From Salinispora mooreana (GTDB taxonomy: Bacteria > Actinomycetota > Actinomycetes > Mycobacteriales > Micromonosporaceae), in assembly GCF_000379065.1 (NCBI RefSeq), contig NZ_KB900614.1, positions 4,490,586-4,554,585 on the forward strand: DNA of 64,000 bases. The letters are read 5' to 3'. Position 1 is the first letter of the stretch; each line of letters opens with the position of its first letter. This document shows positions 17,115 through 26,486 of this stretch, piece by piece. Under the pieces are notes generated by a model, which saw only the letters and a program-made list of their open reading frames with translations, ran no database searches and had not been told where the DNA came from. The translations under genes and the position numbers were made by a program.

Positions 17115-18473
17115 GTGGTGGACGTGGCAGTGGTGCAGACCAGCGAGCTCGGTGACCGCAGCTACATCGCCCACGACGGGCACGTCGCGATCGTGGTTGA
17201 TCCGCAGCGTGACCTGGACCGCTTGCAGGCGGTTCTCAACGAGCGCGGGCTGCGCTGCGCGATGGTGCTGGAGACGCACATCCACAACGACTACGTCTCC
17301 GGCGGCCTGCAACTGGCGCATCAGCACAACGCGCCGTACGCGGTCAATGCCGCCGACGAGGTGGCGTTCGAGCGGCACGGCGTCGCTGACGGTGACGAAC
17401 TGTCGGTGGGAGGCATGCGAGTGCGGGTGGTTGCGACCCCGGGACACACCGATACTCACCTGGCCTTCGTGATTAGCGGTGGCCCCGGGCCGGCGGCAGT
17501 ATTCACCGGCGGCTGCCTGCTCTACGGCAGCGTTGGGCGCACCGACCTGGTCGACCCGGCCCGCACGGAGGAACTGACCCGGGCCCAGTATCGCTCGGCA
17601 CACCGCCTCGTCGACCTGCTCGACGACGACGCCCGGATCTTTCCGACCCACGGATTCGGCAGCTTCTGCTCCGCCGGATCCAGATCCGGCGGCGAGGACA
17701 GCACCGTCGGGCAGGAGAAAACCCGCAACGACGCGTTCACCGCCGCGAACGAGGACACATTCGTGGCGCAGCTGGTCGCCGGTCTCACCGCCTACCCGGC
17801 CTACTACGCGTACATGGGTACCCGTAACCGTGCTGGCGCCGGACCTGTCGACCTGTCCGCACCGCAGCAGGTCAGTCCGACCGAACTGCGGGAACGGATC
17901 AGCGCCGGGGAGTGGGTGGTCGATCTGCGCGACCGTACCGCGTACGCCGCCGAGCACCTCGTCGGCACCATCAGTATCGCCCTGAGCCAGCAGTTCGCCA
18001 CGTACCTCGGCTGGCTCATTCCCTGGGGCACGCCGCTCACCCTGATCGGTGAGACCCCGCAGCAGATCACCGACGCGCAACGCCAACTCGTGCGCATCGG
18101 CATCGACCGGCCGGACGGCGCTGCCACGGGCAAGCCGCGCGACCTGGCCGACGGCGTGGCCACCCGCAGCTACCGGCGGATCACCTTCGCTGGACTCGCC
18201 GCAGCCCAGCAGGCCGGGGAGGCCCTGACCCTGCTGGACGTGCGGCGCGCCGACGAACGCGCCCTTGGCGCGATTCCCGGCTCGGTGCACATCCCGCTGC
18301 ACTGCCTGCTGGATCGGCTCGGTGACGTTCCACCCGGCCCGCTTGCGGTGCACTGCGTCAGCGGGTTCCGGGCCGGCATCGCCGCCAGCCTGCTCGACCG
18401 TGCCGGCCACGACGTCGTCCACATCGACGACGAGTACGCCGTCGCTGTCACCTCCGGTCAGGCCACCGGCTGA
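17115..18473 (+). CDS. Persulfide dioxygenase-rhodanese fusion (ETHE1-like)
   Basis: About 452 residues. A metallo-beta-lactamase domain has the iron-binding motif THIHNDYVSGG, PGHTDTHL and FPTHGFGSFC, as in bacterial persulfide dioxygenases, which oxidise glutathione or other thiol persulfides to sulfite. Two rhodanese modules follow. The first (WVVDLRDRTAYAAEHLVGTI) has lost its active Cys. The second (LLDVRRADERALGAIPGSVH) keeps it in AVHCVSGFRAGIAASLL and could transfer the sulfane sulfur to sulfite, giving thiosulfate. GTG 17115 is chosen for the GAGGAGGGG ribosome site; a second GTG follows at 17118. The next gene is SQR, giving a compact sulfide detoxification pathway. Confidence 0.88.
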   Translation: MVDVAVVQTSELGDRSYIAHDGHVAIVVDPQRDLDRLQAVLNERGLRCAMVLETHIHNDYVSGGLQLAHQHNAPYAVNAADEVAFERHGVADGDELSVGGMRVRVVATPGHTDTHLAFVISGGPGPAAVFTGGCLLYGSVGRTDLVDPARTEELTRAQYRSAHRLVDLLDDDARIFPTHGFGSFCSAGSRSGGEDSTVGQEKTRNDAFTAANEDTFVAQLVAGLTAYPAYYAYMGTRNRAGAGPVDLSAPQQVSPTELRERISAGEWVVDLRDRTAYAAEHLVGTISIALSQQFATYLGWLIPWGTPLTLIGETPQQITDAQRQLVRIGIDRPDGAATGKPRDLADGVATRSYRRITFAGLAAAQQAGEALTLLDVRRADERALGAIPGSVHIPLHCLLDRLGDVPPGPLAVHCVSGFRAGIAASLLDRAGHDVVHIDDEYAVAVTSGQATG

Positions 18474-18545
18474 ACATTCTGACCGACCCATGCCGCCGAG
18501 GGAGCGCCACCCCGCCGACGGCCTCACCCACACGGAGGCACCGTC

Positions 18546-19751
18546 ATGACCGCACCGGCCGTTCACCATCGCATCCTCATCGTCGGCGGCGGCAGCGCCG
18601 GCATCGATGTCGCCGCCCGGCTCCGCCGGGCGAGAGTCCCCGACATCGGCCTCATCGATCCCGCAGAAACCCACTACTACCAGCCGCTGTGGACCTTGGT
18701 CGGTGGCGGATGCGCCAAGGCTAAGGAGAGCGCCCGCCCGCAGGCGTCGGTCATGCCGAAGGGCATCGCCTGGATCAAGGACGCCGCGCACACCATCGAC
18801 CCGGACCAGCAGACGGTCACCACCGCCGGTGGGATCCGGGTCCGCTACGACCATCTCGTCGTGTGCCCCGGCATCCAACTCGACTGGGACAAGATCCCCG
18901 GTATGGCGGCGGCCATGGACACTCCGATGGTATCCAGCAACTACACGTATGCCACGGCGCCGAAGACGTGGGAACTGATCCGAAACCTGCGCTCCGGGAC
19001 CGCGGTGTTTACCATGCCCGTCGGGCCGATCAAATGTGCCGGCGCCCCACAGAAGATCGCTTACCTGGCCGCGGACCACTGGCGTCGACAAGGCGTTCTC
19101 AAGGATATCCGGGTCGTGCTCGTGCTGCCCACCCCAACCATGTTCGGCGTCCAGGTCTTCGCCGATGAACTCGAGCGCGTCGCCGCCCGGTACGGCATCG
19201 AGGTCCACAAGAACAGCGAGCTCGTCGAAGTCGACGCCGACAGTCGCCAGGCGGTGATCGCCGATCACAACAACCGCAGTGGACAAACCATCGGCTACGA
19301 CCTCATGCATGTTGTACCACCGCAGTCAGCCCCCGACTGGCTCAAGCAGACCGCCCTGGCAGACCCCGAAAGCCCAGCCGGCTACGCCCACGTCGACCGG
19401 AACACCCTGCAGCACACCCGATATCCGAACGTGTTCGCCCTCGGCGACGCCGGGTCCACTCCGAATTCCAAGACCGGTGCCGCGATCCGCAAACAGGCAC
19501 CGGTGGTGGCCCGCAATCTCATCGCCACGACCAGGGGCGAGCCGCTGCCGGCGGCATATGACGGGTACGCATCCTGCCCGCTGACCACGGCCCGCAACAA
19601 GATGCTGCTCGCCGAGTTCGACTACACCATGCATCCCGCACCCAGCATTCCGTTCCTCGACACCACCCACGAACGCACCGACATGTGGTATCTCAAGCGC
19701 TACGGACTGCCGGCCCTCTACTGGAATCTCATGCTTCGCGGCCGTGCCTGA
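18546..19751 (+). CDS. sqr: Sulfide:quinone oxidoreductase-like flavoprotein
   Basis: 401 residues. It has an N-terminal FAD-binding Rossmann motif (RILIVGGGSAGIDVAARLRR), ETHYYQPLWTLVGGG as in type II SQRs, MPVGPIKCAGAPQKIAYLAA around the redox Cys, and the C-terminal FAD motif YPNVFALGDAGSTPNSKTGA. The C-terminus (WYLKRYGLPALYWNLMLRGR) forms an amphipathic membrane-anchoring helix. It oxidises sulfide to polysulfide and passes electrons to menaquinone, and the product feeds the upstream dioxygenase-rhodanese. It lies 72 bp downstream of that gene on the same strand, and a hairpin follows at 19761. Confidence 0.88.
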   Translation: MTAPAVHHRILIVGGGSAGIDVAARLRRARVPDIGLIDPAETHYYQPLWTLVGGGCAKAKESARPQASVMPKGIAWIKDAAHTIDPDQQTVTTAGGIRVRYDHLVVCPGIQLDWDKIPGMAAAMDTPMVSSNYTYATAPKTWELIRNLRSGTAVFTMPVGPIKCAGAPQKIAYLAADHWRRQGVLKDIRVVLVLPTPTMFGVQVFADELERVAARYGIEVHKNSELVEVDADSRQAVIADHNNRSGQTIGYDLMHVVPPQSAPDWLKQTALADPESPAGYAHVDRNTLQHTRYPNVFALGDAGSTPNSKTGAAIRKQAPVVARNLIATTRGEPLPAAYDGYASCPLTTARNKMLLAEFDYTMHPAPSIPFLDTTHERTDMWYLKRYGLPALYWNLMLRGRA

Positions 19752-19760
19752 GGCCCACGG

Positions 19761-19776
19761 GTGGGTGGCTACCCAC
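19761..19776. terminator. Hairpin between convergent sqr and histidine-kinase genes
   Basis: GTGGGT (19761-19766) pairs with ACCCAC (19771-19776) around a 4-nt loop. It sits in the 40-bp gap between two convergent genes. No T-run follows, which is common in high-GC hosts. Confidence 0.5.
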
Positions 19777-19791
19777 TGGATGGCCGTCCGG

Positions 19792-20982
19792 TCAGATCTG
19801 CGCCTGTCCCGCTGATGGCAGGACCACCCTGACGATCGCGCCACCGCCCGGGACGTTCTCCGCCCGTACCCGCCCACCGTGGGGGCTGACCACGGCCCGC
19901 ACGATGGCGAGCCCGATCCCCGCGCCGTCGTTGTCCCGGTCCCGGGCCCTGTCGACCCGGTAGAAGCGTTCGAAGACGTGCGGGAGGTGCTGCGCCGGGA
20001 TGCCGGGACCGGTGTCGGCCACCGCCAGCTCGACACTTCTGGTACCGCTGATCACCTGCACCGTGACGGTCCCGCCCTCGGGTGTGTGCCGTAGCGCGCT
20101 GTCCAGGATGTTGCCGAGCACCTGCCCCATCCGCTGCGGATCGACGTTGACCTGCGGGGAAGGGTGAAGGTCACTGCGCAGCGTCCCGCCCTTGCCGGCG
20201 AAGCGGGGCCGCACTGCGGCCACGGCGTCCCGGACCAGGTCCGCCGGGGCCGTCTTGACCGGGTGCAGGTCGAGCTGATGTGTCTCGGCGCGGGAGACCG
20301 CGGCGATGTCGTCGGCGAGGCGGTGCAGCCAGGCGGTCTGGGCCCGCAGCACCGACTGAAGGTCCTCGTCGTCGACGGCGACACCGTCCTCAGCCGCTTC
20401 GAGGTAGGCCTCGATGGTGGCGAGCGGGGTGCGCAGTTCGTGACCGAGGTCGGCGAGTAGCCGTCGCCGGGTCGTTTCGACGGTCTCCAGGCCTTCCGCC
20501 ATGGTGTTGAACGAGTCGGTGAGGGTCTTGAGTTCGTTGCCGAGGCCGGGGTCGGCCATGCGGACGTCGTAGTGTCCGTAGGCGAGGCTGGCCGAGGCGT
20601 GCGCGAAGTGAGTGACCGGGTTGGCACTCCGCCGTGTCGCGTATGCGCTGGCCGCCAGCGCCGCGACCAGCGCGGCGAGGAGACCGACACCGAGCGCGAG
20701 AGCGTTCGCCGAGGCGTACGCCCGCTCAACGTGCCAGCGCGCCTCGGCGCTGACCTCGCCGCCGACCTGCCCGAGGTGCTCGTGGAAGATCCGTGGTCCG
20801 GTTCGGCTGACCGACGCCTGCGTCGGCCTGCTGGCTGGGGCTCTCGCGAACCAGACTGCGGAACCGGCGGAGCTGTTCGTCCGGTACGGCGAGGGCCACG
20901 CCCAGCGGGTACCTCCGCCGTTGCTGGTCACCACCGGCAAGGGGATGGCACGAAGACTGTGCCTTGCCGACCTCGTGGCCAC
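19792..20982 (-). CDS. HAMP/HisKA/HATPase sensor kinase, probably 5'-truncated
   Basis: The C-terminal 300 residues are a normal kinase: one membrane helix (ALALGVGLLAALVAALAASA), HAMP-like linker, H-box DLGHELRTPLATIEAY, N-box QVLGNILDSALRHTPEGG, G1 VADTGPGIPAQHLPHVFERF, and G2 GAGIGLAIVRAVVSPHGG. The sensor region starts abruptly: GPRIFHEHLGQVGG is familiar from actinobacterial kinases, but the first membrane helix that should precede it is replaced by low-complexity sequence. No response regulator gene adjoins it. The upstream side runs into the decayed csb2. Probably a deletion joined the two, leaving this kinase without its normal start, promoter or partner. Confidence 0.65.
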   Translation of the reverse strand: MATRSARHSLRAIPLPVVTSNGGGTRWAWPSPYRTNSSAGSAVWFARAPASRPTQASVSRTGPRIFHEHLGQVGGEVSAEARWHVERAYASANALALGVGLLAALVAALAASAYATRRSANPVTHFAHASASLAYGHYDVRMADPGLGNELKTLTDSFNTMAEGLETVETTRRRLLADLGHELRTPLATIEAYLEAAEDGVAVDDEDLQSVLRAQTAWLHRLADDIAAVSRAETHQLDLHPVKTAPADLVRDAVAAVRPRFAGKGGTLRSDLHPSPQVNVDPQRMGQVLGNILDSALRHTPEGGTVTVQVISGTRSVELAVADTGPGIPAQHLPHVFERFYRVDRARDRDNDGAGIGLAIVRAVVSPHGGRVRAENVPGGGAIVRVVLPSAGQAQI

Positions 20983-22344
20983 CGTAGCGTCAACGAAGGT
21001 GCGGTGGAGTGGCCGCCGTCCCCATGGCGGCTCATGCGTGCCCTGGTCGCGACCTGGTACACACGCTGGCCGGACCTACCGGCTCCGGTACTGGACGGGC
21101 TGCTCGAAGCCCTCGCTGACCCTCCGTCGTACTGGACGCCACCCACGCGCGCTGCACACACCCGCCACTACCTGCCTGACCTTGACCACAAGAAGGGGGA
21201 GACAGGCGGGACGGACCTGACACTCGATCCGTACTTGTCGGTGTCGCCAGACGAGGATCTGCTGGTGCACTGGGATACGGACCTGACCGGCGAGCGGCGC
21301 CAGGTGCTGGCCAAGCTGGCCGAACTGCTGCCATACCTCGGCCGGGCCGACTCGGTTTGCGAGGCCCGGCTGCTCGAAAGCGCCCCGACGCCAGACGACA
21401 CGTGGTGGCGCCCGACAGCCAACGGCCTGCAACAGATACGCCTGCTCGCCCCCGCTCGTCCGATCCGCCGGCCGATCCTCGAACTGACCACCGTAGGCAT
21501 CCGCAAGCAGCGGCGTACCATGCCACCGGAGACGACGTGGCTGAGCTACGCCCGTACCTCCACCCACACGGCAACGGCCCCACCACGACAGCCGATCGGC
21601 GGCGTGCACGCGCTTCGGTTCGCCGTACTGCCACGGGCGCCGTTCAAGGCCACCCGCGCAGTGTTGCTCGCCGACGAAGTGCACCGTCAGGTCACACGCA
21701 GACTGGACGGTGGCCGTGAGGCCGTGCTCGGCCACGGCGGAGCCGCCACCGATCACCAGCACGCCCACTGGCTGCCGATCCCTGATGGCCATCACCGGGG
21801 TGCCACCGTCGGCGCCCTGCTCGTGTGGGTACCCGCGGGGCTGACACCGACCGAGGTAGCGACGATCCTCGGGGTGCGCAGCGTCTCCGGGCGGCGCAGC
21901 CGCCGCACCGAGAACGAGTACGAGGTCAAGGGCTTCCCCACCACAGATCTGCTGCTGCAAGCCGCCGGACCGGTAGCACAGGTCGCGCCAGAGCTGTGCG
22001 GGCCGGCGCGACGGTGGCGCAGCCTCACCCCATACCTGCCAGTGCGGTACCGCAAACGGGAGGCACTCGACGCGTACCTCACCACCGATGTGCATCGTGA
22101 GCTGGGCTACCGAGGACTCGGCGCGGCCGAGGTCACCCAGACCAACCCGGACGAGGGACTGTTCAACCGATGGGCGCTGGAGTTCCGCCGCTACCGCATG
22201 ACCGAGAATCTCGGCAAAGCGCGCCGGGGGCTCGGCCTGCGGCTGGAGTTCCCCGACGAGGTCGCCGGGCCGCTGCTGCTCGGACAACTCAGCCACTTCG
22301 GATACGGAATCTTCGTCCCCGACGACCGCGACGACCAACCATGA
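20950..22344 (+). pseudogene. csb2: Orphan csb2 (type I-G CRISPR, GSU0054/Cas5-Cas6-like), 5' decayed
   Basis: From VNEGAVEWPPSPWRLMRALV onward the sequence follows Csb2, the fused Cas5/Cas6-like protein of type I-G (formerly I-U) systems: ADPPSYWTPPTRAAHTRHYL, LLPYLGRADSVCEARLL, and the C-terminal glycine-rich GPLLLGQLSHFGYGIF. The last motif fits the RAMP-type RNA-binding end. The first about 18 codons, which should read like GRYHATPWGRH, are out of frame and carry a stop. No csb1, cas8, cas3, cas1/2 or repeat array is in the window. It is a stranded single gene of a lost CRISPR-Cas locus, unlikely to be translated properly. The body of the ORF (about 440 codons) is still intact. Confidence 0.75.
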
Positions 22345-22435
22345 CAGTCCGCCCTGCCGCGTTCCGTGCCAGCGCACATCCGCAACGGCTACGGCGACTG
22401 CCCGCAGCTACTCGTCCCCTGAACCACTGAGCCGG

Positions 22436-22851
22436 TTGGTGGTCGCCACGACCGCCGCCGCCGATCTGGTCAACACCCTCGCCGTCATCGGCGCCGAGCT
22501 GCTGATCCGTTGCAGGACCGGCCGCCGCCTACCGGCCATCACCCGCTACCACGACGGCTCCTGGCTCTCCACGATCGGCACCGCACGGGTACGGGCTATC
22601 GACGCCCGGATCGCCCGCAAGACCAGCACCGGCACGCGCACCGGCGACTACCGGTTGATCACCACACTGCTCGACCCCCCACCAGGCCGGAGACCTGATC
22701 ACGCCGTATCACCAGAGGTGGGAGATCGAGACCGCCTACCACCGACACCGTCACCGACCGGCGCAGCTACCAAGCAACCATCGCCATCAACATCGTCACC
22801 GACGAACCTTGACGAGCCGCCTACCTGCCTGACTGAACGGCGTAGCGATTA
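22436..22851 (+). pseudogene. IS4-family transposase remnant
   Basis: In one frame: LAVIGAELLIRCRTGRRLPA, WLSTIGTARVRAIDARIARK, GDYRLITTLLDPP. After a shift: GDLITPYHQRWEIETAYH (the YREK-like catalytic region with Glu). Finally RRSYQATIAINIVTDEP, the conserved end. Most of the enzyme, including both catalytic Asp, is missing. It flanks the csb2 relic and probably contributed to loss of the cas locus. Confidence 0.7.
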
Positions 22852-22995
22852 GTGCACATCGGCACACCAACGGCTCGGCAGCGGTCCAGGTCGTCGGTCC
22901 ACGGCGCCGACAGATACACCCGCCGGTCGATCAGGGCGGGCCCACCAACGCCGGTGTGACACGTTCGGCTCGACGGCTCGTCCTCGAATGCGATC

Positions 22996-23493
22996 TCATC
23001 GGACCCGCAGCAGCCCGCGTTCGGCCAGGTAGGCGCGTAGCGTCTCGGCGTCCTCGGCAGACAGCAACCGACGGGGGATTACGGTCGCCGGCATCTGACC
23101 GACGTACAGGATCCAGAACTCGGGGGTGTCCTTCACCTGATCGACCCCGTCCCAGGCGATGCCGCTGGACTGCGAGCCGCTGCGCATCAGAATGTTGTCG
23201 TCAGTGATCTCATAGGAGCCCTCGACAGCGTAGTCACTGGACCGACGCCGGGCGCGCAGCCGGACCCATGGCCAGTACAGCATCGCCAGCAGGCCACCCA
23301 TGAGCATCGTCAGCCACAGCGGCTGGATCTGGTCGCCCCACCCGAGGCCCCGCGATACGGCGAGGCCGGCCGTCCCCGCCGCTGCCAGCGCCGCGCCGAG
23401 GTATAGGTACCTGCGTAGCTGATCAATGGTGAGCGCAGCGGCCACGCGGCTCGGGTAGGCGGGATCGGCCGGGACGTCAAAACGGATGTGCAC
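22996..23493 (-). CDS. YcxB-like membrane protein
   Basis: 165 residues with two adjacent membrane helices (YLYLGAALAAAGTAGLAVSR and LWLTMLMGGLLAMLYWPWV) and a C-terminal soluble domain (YEITDDNILMRSGSQSSGIA, WDGVDQVKDTPEFWILYVGQ) matching YcxB-type proteins. Function is unknown for the family. It stands alone between two IS elements. The ATG at 23493 begins MHIRFDVPADPAYPS; there is no obvious ribosome site, so it may be leaderless. Confidence 0.75.
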   Translation of the reverse strand: MHIRFDVPADPAYPSRVAAALTIDQLRRYLYLGAALAAAGTAGLAVSRGLGWGDQIQPLWLTMLMGGLLAMLYWPWVRLRARRRSSDYAVEGSYEITDDNILMRSGSQSSGIAWDGVDQVKDTPEFWILYVGQMPATVIPRRLLSAEDAETLRAYLAERGLLRVR

Positions 23494-23585
23494 GCCAGAA
23501 CGATAGTGCCCCCACAGGCCCGACGGGCAGCTGCGTGTCAGATGCCGTCCCGCATGCCGCTGCCGATGACATCAGCACCGCCTAG

Positions 23586-24564
23586 ACGAGTAGTTCCGAT
23601 GTCAGGGGTCGATGTCTGGGCATGAAGAGAGGGCATCCATGATCGTGTTGTGACGCAGGACCTGGATACCCTCTTGACCACACTGTACGTCAAAATCGAC
23701 GACACCATCCGCACGCCCAGATGGCGCGGCAGACCACCACTGCTGACCGACTCCGAGTTGGTCTGCCTGGCCGTGGCGCAGGTCCTGCTCGGCGCCCGCT
23801 CAGAAGCGCACTGGATCCGCTACGCCCGCATCCACCTGGCCGGCATGTTCCCGTACCTGTCACAGCGACCGGGCTACAACAAGCGGCTACGCGCCGCGCT
23901 GCCGTTGATCAAGAAGGTGATCCGGGACGTGGCCCGGGACAGTGACTTCTGGTTCGACAACCACTGGATCGTCGACTCCACCCCCATCCCGTGCGGCATG
24001 TCCCGCCCCACCGTGCAACGCTCGGACCTGGCCGGCTGGGCCGGATACGGCTACTGCGCCTCCCACTCCCGGTTCTTCTGGGGACTACGGCTGTACCTGG
24101 TGTGCACCCCGACCGGCATGCCGATCCTGTGGGCCCTGGCCAACCCGAAGATCAGCGAACGCGAGGTCCTCACCGCGATGCTGCAGGTCGAGGCGGGCGT
24201 GGTGGCCGAACACGACGGGACCCTGCTGATCAGCGACAAAGGCTTCGCCTCCACGCCGTTCGAGCGGCAGTTGGCCGAACAGGGCATCGCCCTACTCCGA
24301 CCATCGCGCAAGAAGGAGAAGGCCCGCCACGGCGAGGCGATACTCACGAAGGTCCGCCAGCTCATCGAGTCGGTCAACGACACCCTCAAAGGCCAGCTTG
24401 ACCTCGAACAACACGGCGGACGGACCTTCGCCGGCGTCGCCGTCCGGGTCGCTCAACGTCTCCTGGCCATGGCCGCCGCGATCTGGCACAACAACACAAC
24501 CGGCGCACCCGTCACCCGATCACTGATCGCCTACGACCACTGACCGACATTCGGAACAACTCGT
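23586..24564. mobile_element. IS982-family insertion sequence
   Basis: Imperfect terminal inverted repeats ACGAGTAGTTCCGATGTC (from 23586) and its counterpart ending TCGGAACAACTCGT at 24564 bracket a single full-length transposase. CTAG occurs directly outside both ends (23582-23585 and 24565-24568) and is a possible target duplication. The element looks complete and potentially active. Confidence 0.8.
23650..24543 (+). CDS. IS982-family transposase
   Basis: 297 residues from a GTG. The DDE catalytic features are FDNHWIVDSTPIPCG (Asp), GTLLISDKGFASTPFERQL (Asp), and KVRQLIESVNDTLKGQLDLE (Glu), with the IS982-type RPSRKKEKA before the last. Length and motif spacing match intact IS982 transposases, and no frame damage is seen. 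Confidence 0.9.
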   Translation: MTQDLDTLLTTLYVKIDDTIRTPRWRGRPPLLTDSELVCLAVAQVLLGARSEAHWIRYARIHLAGMFPYLSQRPGYNKRLRAALPLIKKVIRDVARDSDFWFDNHWIVDSTPIPCGMSRPTVQRSDLAGWAGYGYCASHSRFFWGLRLYLVCTPTGMPILWALANPKISEREVLTAMLQVEAGVVAEHDGTLLISDKGFASTPFERQLAEQGIALLRPSRKKEKARHGEAILTKVRQLIESVNDTLKGQLDLEQHGGRTFAGVAVRVAQRLLAMAAAIWHNNTTGAPVTRSLIAYDH

Positions 24565-24857
24565 CTAGCACGTCAGCGCTAGGCGCATGCGCACCGGCAG
24601 GGAGCCCGGCCGTGCCGGTGCGCGTGGCTCTCCGCGGGCTGGTGTCATCGTGGGACCGGGGAATCGGTCTACCGGTCAGCCGCGGCGAGTTGCTGGTTCG
24701 GCCGGCCCTACCAGTCGCTGATCGACATGTCCAGCGGTGCCGGTGCGCCCTCGCCGGCCCGACCAGCAGCGCAAGGGCGGTGCGGCGCTGCGTGGTGGGC
24801 GTGAGGCCCGCGACCCGAAGCTGTGCCTCCGCAACGATGGGCGTGGTCATCGGGCAG

Positions 24858-25352
24858 TCAGGGCCATACGCCGAGGTGGATGCTCCGGGCGGAGCCGGAA
24901 CGTGGGTAAGCGTCTGATACCAGGCCCGGTCCTTGGTCTTCGACATGGTCCCAGCGCTCCTCGGGCAGGCTGACCAGCGAGTGCCCGAGGGATCCCATGG
25001 CCAGGCCGCCGCCGGCGAATTCCCAGGCGATGACGGTGGCTTGGCTGGCCAACCAGAGGTGACCGCGGGAGCCGGGGACCTCGGGCGCAGGGTGCAGGAG
25101 ACGCAGCCGTGCCGCAGTTCGACCCGCTCGTCCTCGACGATGCCGGTGCCGATCACCCGCCGCACGACGCCGTCCCGGATCCCGGCCAGGTCGTGCCGGA
25201 TCAGCAGCAGCGAGGTGTCCGCGGCGAGCAGCGCGCGGGCGGCAGCGAGCGTCGGCCGCCGGCCAGAACCCGGACAGCACGGTCAACGACGGGCGGGTAT
25301 CGGCGTCGGCTGTCACGGCATGCGTCGGGGGCCTGTGGTGACGACGACATGG
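24858..25352 (-). pseudogene. CobW-type (G3E) GTPase-like gene with large internal deletion
   Basis: The N-terminal part reads SLTVLSGFWPAADAR, LLIRHDLAGIRDGVVRRVIG, and VELRHGCVSCTLR, the zinc-chaperone-like CobW family often found with zinc-independent ribosomal protein genes. It is then joined to the C-terminal domain RGHLWLASQATVIAWEFAGG and LPEERWDHVEDQ. Roughly 200 central residues are gone and at least two frame changes separate the pieces. It is non-functional. The neighbouring IS982 insertion is a likely cause or consequence of the decay. Confidence 0.7.
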
Positions 25353-25769
25353 AATTCCTCTCGACTTACCGAAAACGACCGAGGTCTGCACCGGGTCACC
25401 GGCGGGCAGTGGAGGGTATTCATGGTCCTGATCGGCTGTGAGCGTGGTACCGGCCTGGGCGGCGGCGTACGGTGCCATTGCCGCCACGCACGGTGCCGGG
25501 TGTGCTCGTGGCGCAACGCTATCGACAACGTCGGGCGGCCGCCGAGTGAGTCCGAACGTGGCCAACTCCTGCAGGCCCTGGCCAGCGACGCCATTTTCGT
25601 CCGCGCCGGCCAGCGGCATGCTCGTACGGTGTTCAGGACGCGGACCCGGCGGGTGGCGTGGTCGATGACCGCAGGACGCACATTCTGGCGCCGGTCAGCG
25701 CAGGGGTGTCGAAGAAGGGGGCCTGGCGGAGTATGGCGAGGTCAGGTGAGGTGGCTCCGGTCGGACGAG
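25353..25769. other. Intergenic, no recognisable gene
   Basis: About 420 bp of GC-rich sequence. ORFs on the minus strand here give Arg/Pro-rich translations without family resemblance. It should hold the promoter of the two-component operon that follows. Confidence 0.4.
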
Positions 25770-26486
25770 ATGTGGCACAGTCCGGTGGTGTCCGTGCCCA
25801 CGATCCTCCTCGCCGAGGACGATCCCGCCATCCGCCGCGCTGTCGAGCAGTCCCTGCTGCTCGAGGGCTACCACGTCGTCGCCACGGGTGACGGCCTTGA
25901 GGCGATTGCCGCGATCCGCCGGGACAGCCCGGACTTACTCGTCCTGGATGTGATGATGCCCGGCCTGGACGGCCTCACGGTCTGCCGGGTCCTGCGGGCG
26001 CAGGGCGACTGGACCCCGATCCTCGTGCTCACCGCACGAACCCAGGTCTCCGACCGTGTTGCTGGGCTCGACGCCGGCGCGGACGACTACCTCGTCAAGC
26101 CCTTCGAGCCGGAGGAACTCCTGGCCAGGCTGCGTGCCCTGCTGCGCCGGGCGGCCCCGAGCATCGGCCCGGACAGCCCTGCCAGCGACGAACTGGCAGC
26201 AGCCGGGGTACGGCTCGACCTGGCAGCGCGCCGAGCATGGCGGGGTGGCGAGGAGATCATCCTGTCGCGGACGGAGTTCGACCTGCTCGAACTACTGATA
26301 CGCAACTGCGGGGTGGTGCTGGACCGCACCACGATTCACGACCGCATCTGGGGCTACGACTTCGGCACTGGTTCGAAGAACCTGAGCGTCTTCATCGGCT
26401 ACCTGCGGCGCAAGCTGGCCCGCCCGGGCGCACCCGAGATCATTCACACGGTCCGGGGAGTCGGGTACACGCTTCGCGAATCATGA
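25770..26486 (+). CDS. OmpR-family response regulator (MprA/PrrA-like)
   Basis: About 238 residues. The receiver domain has the acidic pair in ILLAEDDPAIRRAVEQSLLL, the phospho-acceptor in LLVLDVMMPGLDGLTVC, LVLTARTQVSDRVAGLDAGA with the conserved Thr, and DDYLVKPFEPEELLARLRAL with the Lys. A winged-helix OmpR DNA-binding domain follows (ILSRTEFDLLELLIRN, FIGYLRRKLARPGAPEIIHT, VRGVGYTLR). GTGs at 25785, 25788 and 25794 are alternative starts; the one giving VSVPTILLAEDD fits the family best. It overlaps the kinase by ATGA. Confidence 0.9.
   Translation: MWHSPVVSVPTILLAEDDPAIRRAVEQSLLLEGYHVVATGDGLEAIAAIRRDSPDLLVLDVMMPGLDGLTVCRVLRAQGDWTPILVLTARTQVSDRVAGLDAGADDYLVKPFEPEELLARLRALLRRAAPSIGPDSPASDELAAAGVRLDLAARRAWRGGEEIILSRTEFDLLELLIRNCGVVLDRTTIHDRIWGYDFGTGSKNLSVFIGYLRRKLARPGAPEIIHTVRGVGYTLRES

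Noticed and set aside
17046..19310. 754-codon minus-strand ORF across the sulfide genes
   Set aside because: It is antisense to two well-supported enzymes with clear motifs, and its translation is low-complexity Gly/Val/Asp/Arg without a domain. A high-GC shadow frame.
20950..22851. Possible CRISPR array near csb2
   Set aside because: I looked for regularly spaced direct repeats on both sides of the gene and saw none; only IS4 debris follows.
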